Source: Bacteroidaceae bacterium
GTDB lineage: Bacteria; Bacteroidota; Bacteroidia; Bacteroidales; Bacteroidaceae
Direction: 5' to 3'
Assembly (NCBI GenBank): GCA_021443285.1
Contig: JABUUG010000072.1
Coordinates: 4,702-13,423 of the forward strand
Length of the DNA: 8,722 nucleotides
Shown here in pieces: positions 1-5,656 of this stretch. Both the position numbers and the translations under genes were made by a program. The notes beneath the pieces are model-generated. The model was given only the letters and a program-made list of their open reading frames with translations. It was not told where the DNA came from and did not search any database. Numbering within the stretch: position 1 is the first letter of the stretch; every line of letters starts with the position of its first letter.

Positions 1-87
1 TATCAAGCACTTATAGAATCTCTCATTAATTTTATGCTATGCAATAAAACATTAACAGTAATCATAAGCCATCAAAATTTTACTCGT

Positions 88-762
88 ATGAAAAAAATTC
101 TTATTTCATTGTTTGCTCTGTTTGCGTGCAGTCTCACCACTTACGCATCATCGCAAGAGGACTGGTATGAAAAAAACAGCAAGTTAGGTGTTAATCTGAA
201 CCGCAGTTTCAAGATGGCTGGAGGAACAGACATCGTTTGCTTTGCGAAAGCGCTGTCAAAATATCTGCCCATTGACATGAGTGACCGCGAGAGCGCGACA
301 GTTGATAAGGCTAACGGATACATCTGTTATGGTGGAGAAGGGAGCGGCGGCTACAAAGTAAACTATGCCGTATGGAAATGCAGCGACGGAAAACGAATGT
401 ATGTTGTCAGCTACCGCATTTCAGATTGGTATGCCCCCAAGAAGATGGAATCAAGAAAGCAGACCGGCACACACCTTAGAGTGGTTTATAACTATGGAAA
501 CGGTTCTTCACAAGACAATTTTCTTACTGTCTGGTCAGGCTATCAGGCATATATTTATAACCCTACCACCAAGATGCTTGAGCCAATCAAATTCCCTGTC
601 GATAAGATGAAACAGCCGAAGAAGGGAGCGGCAGAGTCCTATTTCCTGAATCTGCCACAAAGGGGGAAGGACATAGAAGTGATAATGTCCATCGTAAACG
701 AAGACAGGGATGAGAGTTTCAAACTGAAGTGGAACGGCAAGAACGGATTTAACTGCCAGTAA
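88..762 (+). CDS. Small exported protein of unknown function
   Basis: This 224-residue protein is not one I recognise. I chose the ATG at 88 rather than the in-frame ATG at 34 because it begins a typical signal peptide: MKK, a hydrophobic core over residues 4-13, and a likely signal peptidase I site after TYA at residue 20. Cys14, in LFAC, could instead be a poor lipobox, making it a lipoprotein. The mature part has four cysteines (51, 80, 98, 223), which would allow two disulfides in the periplasm or outside. It is rich in aromatic residues and looks like an all-beta or alpha/beta globular domain, ending in a LKWNG motif near residues 213-217. No catalytic motif or membrane segment is visible. 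It has no Shine-Dalgarno sequence, as is common in Bacteroidetes. It is followed by the repeat region rather than by a co-directional partner within operon distance, so it is probably transcribed alone. The export call is fairly sure; the function is unknown. Confidence 0.8.
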   Translation: MKKILISLFALFACSLTTYASSQEDWYEKNSKLGVNLNRSFKMAGGTDIVCFAKALSKYLPIDMSDRESATVDKANGYICYGGEGSGGYKVNYAVWKCSDGKRMYVVSYRISDWYAPKKMESRKQTGTHLRVVYNYGNGSSQDNFLTVWSGYQAYIYNPTTKMLEPIKFPVDKMKQPKKGAAESYFLNLPQRGKDIEVIMSIVNEDRDESFKLKWNGKNGFNCQ

Positions 763-775
763 TTCTATTAATTAT

Positions 776-961
776 GAAGTTAAGGGAGTTAAGGGAGTTA
801 AGGGAGTTAAAGGAGTTAAGGGAGTTAAAGGAGTTAAAGACATTACCTGTATAATTTATACTCAAGCACTTATCTGAGAAAAAGGCATTTGTCCTTAACT
901 CCTTTAACTCCTTTAACTCCTTTAACTCCCCAAAATACCTCCTCTAACTCCCTTAACTCCC
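776..961. repeat. Compound intergenic repeat, copy 1: inverted 9-bp arrays
   Basis: Seven 9-bp units of GGAGTTAAR (the first is GAAGTTAAG) run head to tail over 776-838. A 55-base core follows at 839-893, then four units of the reverse complement (YTTAACTCC) at 894-929, then degenerate units to 961. The last left units plus GACA (830-842) can pair with TGTC plus the first right unit (890-902) with one mismatch, and the stem can extend through four units per arm to about 40 bp. The core contains a perfect palindrome, GTATAA-T-TTATAC, at 849-861, and the string CTGAGAAAAAG. The core aligns without gaps to copy 2 at 5278-5332 with 44 of 55 identical bases by manual count. No ORF of its own is credible here. 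It may also serve as a transcription barrier after the upstream gene, but there is no clear U-tract. Confidence 0.9.
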
Positions 962-1020
962 ATTTATAGAACCCACCTTAATTATGAAGTTAAAGGAGTG
1001 GTAACTCCCATTTATAGAAC
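954..1020 (+). repeat. 19-bp direct repeat (954-972 and 1002-1020)
   Basis: TAACTCCCATTTATAGAAC occurs exactly at 954-972 and again at 1002-1020, offset by 48 bp. Between the copies, at 978-993, lies TTAATTATGAAGTTAA, which also occurs exactly at 768-783 at the left border of copy 1. The arrangement looks like a partial tandem duplication of the right end of the compound repeat. The spacer also holds the mini-hairpin GGAGT-GGTA-ACTCC (995-1008). Confidence 0.85.
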
Positions 1021-1049
1021 ACACATAGGAAGTCCCCTCTAAACCTTCT

Positions 1050-1069
1050 CCCCCAAGTTACCATCCCCC
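1050..1069 (+). repeat. Conserved C-rich box of the compound repeat (copy 1)
   Basis: CCCCCAAGTTACCATCCCCC here corresponds to CCCCCCAGTTACCACCCC at 5345-5362 and, on the minus strand, at 8664-8681. The box is therefore shared by all three repeat copies. Its position relative to the TTTAACTCC units differs between copies: directly next to them in copies 2 and 3, but about 120 bp downstream in copy 1. Its function is unknown. Confidence 0.8.
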
Positions 1070-1072
1070 GCT

Positions 1073-1092
1073 TTCGGAGCGTCAGCTCCGAA
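1073..1092 (+). promoter_or_regulatory. Leader stem-loop upstream of the transporter operon
   Basis: TTCGGAGC and GCTCCGAA form a perfect 8-bp stem around a GTCA loop, ending 38 bases before the start codon at 1131. A pyrimidine-rich stretch (CCTACCCTCTTTACCC) follows rather than a run of U, so it is not a standard intrinsic terminator. It could be an mRNA-stabilising or regulatory 5' leader hairpin for the transporter mRNA. The structure is seen directly; the role is inferred. Confidence 0.6.
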
Positions 1093-1130
1093 CCTACCCT
1101 CTTTACCCTCTTTACCCATATACTCCCAAA

Positions 1131-4118
1131 ATGAAAATTAAGCTTTCTAAACTTGATTTTTTTATAATAGCCTTTCTCTTTGGAACAATCGCCACCTTCA
1201 CTAATTGCGGCGGCGGCAATTCCGACGAAAAGACATTCTCCGAGCCCGATGACCTGAACAAAGAGGGATACGTCATCGGAGTACCGCGTTCCGCAATGGC
1301 TATGACCGTCGGCGAGAGATTCTTCGACAAAGCAGAGATTCTCTACTACAACACCTTGGCTGACGGATACACAGCAGTGCAGCAGAAGAAGATTGACGCT
1401 TTCGTATTCGACCGCCATAGCCTGGAGTATATCGTGAAAGCCAATCCCCGACTGTCGTTACTGCCTGACAACATCGGGGAAGAGCACATCGTAGTGGGAC
1501 TGCCTCTCAAGCACAAAGCGCTACAGGAGGAAGTCAATGCCTTCATCGCAAAATACATAGCCGACGGTACATACCAGGATATGCACCAACGGTGGTTCTC
1601 CCCCACCCCTCCACCAATGCCACAGATTCCCGCTCCCACCAACCCTACAAGAAAACTGAAGGTTGCTACTGAGGGACTTAACGAGCCAATGAACTATTAC
1701 GGCAAAGGCGGAGAACTAACCGGCTTCGACATAGAATTTATCAAACGCCTCGCCCTTCACCTCAACGCCGAACTCGAAATCTCCACCATGTCCTTCGACG
1801 GACTGCTCATGGCGGTAGAATCCGGAAAGATAGATATGCTCGTCGCAAATCTCAACATCACCGACGAGACAAAAGGAAAAATCCTCTACTCCGACGACTA
1901 TGTGGAATCCGCCATAAGCGTTATCATCAACACCGACAACAAGGCTAAGTCCGCCAACAACATCAACTCCTCCAGGCAACTGCACGGCAAGACCATAGGC
2001 GTAATCTCTGGCACTACCGCCGATCATCTCGTGCAAAAAAGCTTCTCCGACTCCAAAGTCGTCTATTTCAACGCATTTGCCGATATGCCTATTGCCCTCC
2101 AGTTAGGCAAGATAGACGCCTTTATCTACTGCGAATCGCAAGCAAGACTCCTCAAGAAGGAGATGCCCGAACTCCACATCATACCTGAAGTGCTCGAAGC
2201 CCACGACTGCGCATTCCTTTTCTCTTTCAACGAGAAAAAGCTCTGCGAAGCCTTCAACGAGAAAATACGCAAGCTGAAAGCCGACGGAACACTCAAGAAG
2301 CTGGAGGACAAATGGATAATGGGCGACAAAGCCAAACAGATAATGCCCGCACCTCCCTCTTCCTCACCCAAAGGCACGCTGAGATACGCCACATCAGGAG
2401 AGTTAGAGCCATTCACATTCATACGAAACGGAAAAGTCGTAGGCTACGACATCGAAGTGGCACAAATCATAGCCCAAGAGCTCGGATACACCTTAGAGCC
2501 GGTAGTCACCACATGGAGCAGTTATCTCGACGCGGTAGCATCAGGAAAGGTGCGCTTTGGTGTGGGCTGCACAGCCGTCACTGAGGAGCGGAAGAAGAGG
2601 ATGCTCTTTTCCGAACCTAACTACACAGAGAATCTTGTTGCAGCCACACTCCCACTATCTCCGCATCCCCGCATAGCGGCAAACTCCATCACAAAGCTGA
2701 GCGACCTCGACGGCAAGGAGATAGCCGTCGTAATGGGCACATCGGCAGACAAACTGGTGAAGGAGAAACTTCCGAAAGCAACACCAAAATACTTCAACTC
2801 TATGGCAGACCTCCCCATTGCCGTGCTTTCCGGCAAGGTGGAAGCCTTCGCCACCGACAAGATACAGGCAGAGCAGGTAGCTAAGGACAACCCTACGCTC
2901 AGACTCCTTGAGGAAAACCTCTCCGAGCAGGACTACGCCTTCGTCTTCTCCTTTGGGAAGAAAAAGCTGTGCGATGCCTTCAGCCGGCAGATAAGGCAGA
3001 TGGAAGCCGACGGTACACTACAGAAAATCAAGGACAACTGGCTCAACGGCAAGGACTCAAAGCGCATAATGCCGCCCCCGATAACCAATGCGCCGAACGG
3101 AACTCTGAAGTACGCCATCAACCCCGTCTTGGAGCCCTTTGCCTATGTAAGAAACGGAGAGATAGTAGGTTACGATGTCGAAGTGGCACAGAGGATAGCA
3201 GAGAAGCTCGGCTACAACCTGGAACAAGTCGTACTCGCAGCATACCTTGAAGGCATAGCCGCAGGAAAAGTGGATATAGGAGTGGGGCTCGTCGGCATCA
3301 CAGAGGAGCGAAAGCAGAAAGTGCTGTTCTGCGAACCATGCTACACCGGCGTTATGTCAGTGATAGTCAACGACAAACCCCAAGAAGATGAAGGCGGCAT
3401 AAGACAGTGGTTCACAGATTTCAGCAACGAGTTAGCCAACAGCTTCGAGCGCACCTTCATCAAGGAAGAGCGGTGGAAGATGATACTGCAAGGACTGATT
3501 GTAACCATCCAAATCACACTTCTCTCCGTGATTTTAGGCACACTTATAGCGTTTGGTGTCTGCTCCCTGCGTCGGTCGAAAAACGTCTTTCTATCTTCCC
3601 TCGCCCACGCCTACATCGCTTTGATGCAGGGAATGCCTATCCTCGTCATCCTTATGATTCTTTACTACATTGTCTTCGCCAAAGTAGAGATTAACGCCGT
3701 TCTGGTGGCAGTCATCGGCTTTGCGATGAATTTCGGTGCTTACGCCGGCGAGACGTTCCGCAGTGGCATCAACAGCATACCCAAAGGACAGCGGGAAGCG
3801 GCTCTCGCGCTCGGCTTCACCCCCTTTGCCGCCTTCCGCAAGGTGATATTCCCACAGGTGCTGTGGAGGATAATGCCCGTATATCGCGGTGAGTTCGTAT
3901 CCATGTTCAAGATGACTTCCGTCGTGGGCTACATCGCAATACAAGACCTCACAAAAATGAGCGACATCATACGCAGCCGCACCTACGAAGCCTTCTTCCC
4001 GCTGATAGCCACCGCCATCATCTACTTCGTATCGGCACATCTGCTTGCCTCGGCACTGACATACATAGAGTACCGCCTCAATCCCGCCAACAGAGCAAAA
4101 AAGAATAGGAAGCCATGA
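1131..4118 (+). CDS. Polar amino-acid ABC importer: fused substrate-binding domains and permease
   Basis: This 995-residue protein should take up amino acids across the inner membrane (GlnP-like, PAAT family). Residues 9-25 are hydrophobic and end in TNC at 24-26, either a loose lipobox or an uncleaved anchor. Binding domains of the SBP_bac_3 type follow: residues 45-156 match only the second half of such a domain; 174-396 (A) and 414-638 (B) are complete; 657-748 match only a first half. Proline-rich linkers (IMPAPP, IMPPP) separate them. The permease occupies about 785-985, with five predicted helices (near 785-810, 822-848, 853-873, 925-942, 955-977). Its EAA loop is textbook: EAALALG at 889-895, then IFPQ at 906-909, for docking the ATPase. 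Domain B keeps the canonical TEER arginine (R487) and lobe-2 aspartate (D576); domain A has T247 and C334 there. The stop overlaps the ATPase start by 4 bases (ATGA). The start is the first ATG of the frame and gives an export signal. The transporter class is sure; the exact ligand is not. Confidence 0.93.
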   Translation: MKIKLSKLDFFIIAFLFGTIATFTNCGGGNSDEKTFSEPDDLNKEGYVIGVPRSAMAMTVGERFFDKAEILYYNTLADGYTAVQQKKIDAFVFDRHSLEYIVKANPRLSLLPDNIGEEHIVVGLPLKHKALQEEVNAFIAKYIADGTYQDMHQRWFSPTPPPMPQIPAPTNPTRKLKVATEGLNEPMNYYGKGGELTGFDIEFIKRLALHLNAELEISTMSFDGLLMAVESGKIDMLVANLNITDETKGKILYSDDYVESAISVIINTDNKAKSANNINSSRQLHGKTIGVISGTTADHLVQKSFSDSKVVYFNAFADMPIALQLGKIDAFIYCESQARLLKKEMPELHIIPEVLEAHDCAFLFSFNEKKLCEAFNEKIRKLKADGTLKKLEDKWIMGDKAKQIMPAPPSSSPKGTLRYATSGELEPFTFIRNGKVVGYDIEVAQIIAQELGYTLEPVVTTWSSYLDAVASGKVRFGVGCTAVTEERKKRMLFSEPNYTENLVAATLPLSPHPRIAANSITKLSDLDGKEIAVVMGTSADKLVKEKLPKATPKYFNSMADLPIAVLSGKVEAFATDKIQAEQVAKDNPTLRLLEENLSEQDYAFVFSFGKKKLCDAFSRQIRQMEADGTLQKIKDNWLNGKDSKRIMPPPITNAPNGTLKYAINPVLEPFAYVRNGEIVGYDVEVAQRIAEKLGYNLEQVVLAAYLEGIAAGKVDIGVGLVGITEERKQKVLFCEPCYTGVMSVIVNDKPQEDEGGIRQWFTDFSNELANSFERTFIKEERWKMILQGLIVTIQITLLSVILGTLIAFGVCSLRRSKNVFLSSLAHAYIALMQGMPILVILMILYYIVFAKVEINAVLVAVIGFAMNFGAYAGETFRSGINSIPKGQREAALALGFTPFAAFRKVIFPQVLWRIMPVYRGEFVSMFKMTSVVGYIAIQDLTKMSDIIRSRTYEAFFPLIATAIIYFVSAHLLASALTYIEYRLNPANRAKKNRKP

Positions 4119-5212
4119 TAAAAGTAAGCCACCTGCAGAAAAGCTTTGGCACTACCACCGTACTCCGCGATGTGAATGTGGAGATAGAGAAAGGAGAGGT
4201 AATCTCCATCATCGGCCCCTCCGGAACGGGCAAAAGCACCTTCCTGCGGTGCCTCAACCTCTTGGAGCGTCCGGACGCCGGAGAGATAATCGTAGATGGT
4301 ATAAATATCCTCCACCCGAAGGCCAATGTCTCAAAGCTGCGAATGAAGATGGGAATGGTGTTCCAGCAGTTTAATCTCTTCCCCCATCTCACAGTAAAGG
4401 AGAACATTATGCTTGCCCCATGCTCCCTCTTAGGATTGTCCAAGGCAGAGGCAGCGAGCCGGGCAAAGGAACTGCTGGAGACCGTCGGACTGGCAGATAA
4501 AGCCGACGCCTTGCCGGAAGAGCTCTCCGGAGGACAACAGCAGCGCGTAGCCATAGCCAGAACATTAGCGATGAACCCGGAGATAGTGCTCTTCGACGAA
4601 CCTACAAGCGCACTCGACCCCACGATGGTCAACGAGGTGCTCTCCGTCATACGAAACCTCGCCAAGACGGGTATCACCATGATGATTGTAACCCACGAGA
4701 TGCGATTCGCAAAAGACGTATCAACAAGAATACTCTACATGGACGAGGGGATAATCTACGAAGAAGGGACAACCGAGGAAATCTTCGACTTCCCCAAACG
4801 GCCAAAGACCAAAGCCTTCGTAAGACGCATCAACATGTTTACCACGACGTTGCAGCGAGACCACTATGACCTGCACCATTTCTACAGCCAGGTGGATGAC
4901 TTCGCGATGCGACAGCTCATGCAGCGAGACAGACGAAACACCGTACACCTTGTGTTAGAAGAACTTATCGTCAACCTGCTGTTCCGACAGACCGAACAGG
5001 TGGAGATGGAACTCGGCATCTCTTCCGAGAGCGGAGAGACGGAGATACTTGTGCAGTGGCAGGGATGGCGGCAGAACCCTTTGGAAGCAGACGACGAAGA
5101 GGGAGAACTGCCACGAACCATCATAAACAATCTTTGTTCCGATTGCAACTTCTCCTTAGATGAGGACATCTGCACACTGCAAATGAAACTTTTTCCCGAA
5201 AAACCTGCTTGA
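4115..5212 (+). CDS. Amino-acid ABC transporter ATPase (GlnQ-like) with RsbW-like C-terminal domain
   Basis: This 365-residue ATPase powers the importer encoded just upstream. All nucleotide-binding motifs are intact: Walker [10 protein letters not shown] (34-42), Q-loop FQQFNLFP (83-90), signature LSGGQQQR (137-144), Walker B and D-loop [12 protein letters not shown] (157-168) and H-switch VTHE (192-195). GlnQ/HisP-type ATPases normally end near residue 240-250; this one continues for about 120 residues. By eye, residues 242-363 follow the RsbW/SpoIIAB anti-sigma kinase fold (HATPase_c_2): an initial strand and helix, a helix with the N-box pattern E283-LIV-N287, a strand pair, a G1-like segment ([12 protein letters not shown], 314-325) lacking the usual Asp, and a final TIINNL helix plus a strand ending near LQMKLF. 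The GHKL glycine boxes are degraded, so kinase activity is doubtful and a sensory or protein-binding role is more likely. AGGA lies 4 bases before the ATG, and the ATGA overlap points to translational coupling. The ATPase call is certain; the extra domain's fold is an inference. Confidence 0.93.
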   Translation: MIKVSHLQKSFGTTTVLRDVNVEIEKGEVISIIGPSGTGKSTFLRCLNLLERPDAGEIIVDGINILHPKANVSKLRMKMGMVFQQFNLFPHLTVKENIMLAPCSLLGLSKAEAASRAKELLETVGLADKADALPEELSGGQQQRVAIARTLAMNPEIVLFDEPTSALDPTMVNEVLSVIRNLAKTGITMMIVTHEMRFAKDVSTRILYMDEGIIYEEGTTEEIFDFPKRPKTKAFVRRINMFTTTLQRDHYDLHHFYSQVDDFAMRQLMQRDRRNTVHLVLEELIVNLLFRQTEQVEMELGISSESGETEILVQWQGWRQNPLEADDEEGELPRTIINNLCSDCNFSLDEDICTLQMKLFPEKPA

Positions 5213-5218
5213 ATGAAT

Positions 5219-5380
5219 TGGAGGTAAAGGAGATATTTGGGGGAGTTAAGGGAGTTAAGGGAGTTAAAGGAGTTAAGGACATTACCTATGTGATTTGTGT
5301 TCAAATAGTTCTCTGAGAAAAAGACATTTGTCTTTAACTCCACTCCCCCCAGTTACCACCCCCCAAAATATCTCCCTTAA
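5219..5380. repeat. Compound intergenic repeat, copy 2
   Basis: Four 9-bp GGAGTTAAR units (5242-5277) precede a 55-base core (5278-5332), one TTTAACTCC unit (5333-5341) and the C-rich box (5345-5364). The structure is nested between outer inverted arms: GGAGATATTTGGGGG (5229-5243) against CCCCCAAAATATCTCC (5360-5375), with one extra base. The inner pairing is GGAGTTAAGGACA (5269-5281) with TGTCTTTAACTCC (5329-5341), with one G-T pair. The left border, TGGAGGTAAAGG (5219-5230), recurs exactly at 8516-8527 on the outer edge of copy 3. The element begins 7 bases after the ATPase stop, in the same orientation as copy 1, so copies 1 and 2 bracket the transporter operon. Confidence 0.88.
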
Positions 5381-5445
5381 CTTCTTAGAATTCCCGATTA
5401 CTTTACATTGCTCTTTATGTTTTTGGATGCTGTGCAGCGGGTTTT

Positions 5446-5471
5446 CCAGTACTTTTGCCCCAAAGTACTGG
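5446..5471. repeat. Palindrome 1 of the AGTACT cluster
   Basis: CCAGTACTTT (5446-5455) and AAAGTACTGG (5462-5471) form a perfect 10-bp stem around TGCCCC. The right arm is reused as the left arm of the next palindrome, so the two hairpins are mutually exclusive. Confidence 0.85.
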
Positions 5472-5501
5472 AGTAATCCATAGGCGATTACTCCAGTACT
5501 T
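5463..5501. repeat. Palindrome 2 of the AGTACT cluster
   Basis: AAGTACTGGAGTAATC (5463-5478) and GATTACTCCAGTACTT (5486-5501) form a perfect 16-bp stem with a 7-base loop. It sits between convergent genes and could slow polymerase from both sides, but neither strand has a U-tract after it. Confidence 0.9.
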
Positions 5502-5508
5502 AGCATCG

Positions 5509-5544
5509 ATTACTGCAGTACTTATGGATAAGTACTGCAGTAAT
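5509..5544. repeat. Palindrome 3 of the AGTACT cluster
   Basis: ATTACTGCAGTACTTAT (5509-5525) and ATAAGTACTGCAGTAAT (5528-5544) form a perfect 17-bp inverted repeat separated by only two bases (GG). It is the same sequence as palindrome 2 except that the ACTCC/GGAGT positions read ACTGC/GCAGT, with the change made in both arms so pairing is kept. Confidence 0.9.
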
Positions 5545-5586
5545 TCATGGTGTTCTCGCCTGAAGAAAGTACATTCGACTCACTCG

Positions 5587-5610
5587 CATACGGGGTAGTT
5601 CCCCAGTATG
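5587..5610 (-). terminator. Terminator-like hairpin after the pectinesterase
   Basis: CATAC-GGGG (5587-5595) pairs with CCCC-A-GTATG (5601-5610) around the loop TAGTT, giving a 9-bp GC-rich stem with one bulged A. It lies about 47 bases beyond the stop of the minus-strand pectinesterase gene. No clear U-run follows on the minus strand, so it may act as a weak or factor-assisted terminator or as a 3' end stabiliser. A short direct repeat, TTATAATTG (5628-5636 and 5641-5649), lies between it and the gene. Confidence 0.45.
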
Positions 5611-5656
5611 GTGACACAAAAGGTGGATTATAATTGGAAGTTATAATTGCCTCTTA

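Noticed and set aside
34..87. Upstream ATG at 34 as the start of the first gene
   Set aside because: It would put 18 non-hydrophobic residues before a textbook MKK signal peptide. The ATG at 88 fits export far better.
776..961. CRISPR array
   Set aside because: The units are contiguous 9-bp repeats with no spacers, and they reverse orientation across the core. This is a tandem or inverted simple repeat.
990..1418. A 142-residue minus-strand reading frame over the transporter leader and gene start
   Set aside because: It overlaps the clear transporter gene antisense, has no recognisable motif or signal, and begins inside the sequence coding for the binding domains.
4078..4680. A 200-residue minus-strand reading frame opposite the ATPase
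   Set aside because: It is the antisense shadow of strongly conserved ABC ATPase motifs. Its composition is Ser/Arg-rich and it matches no family I know.
5219..5380. Copy 2 as a simple intrinsic terminator of the transporter operon
   Set aside because: It can fold, but it has no U-tract and the same element occurs upstream of genes elsewhere in the window. Its position alone does not establish terminator function.
5282..5506. Short frames on both strands in the intergenic region
   Set aside because: They are made of repeat copy 2 and the palindrome cluster, and have no plausible start region or protein pattern.
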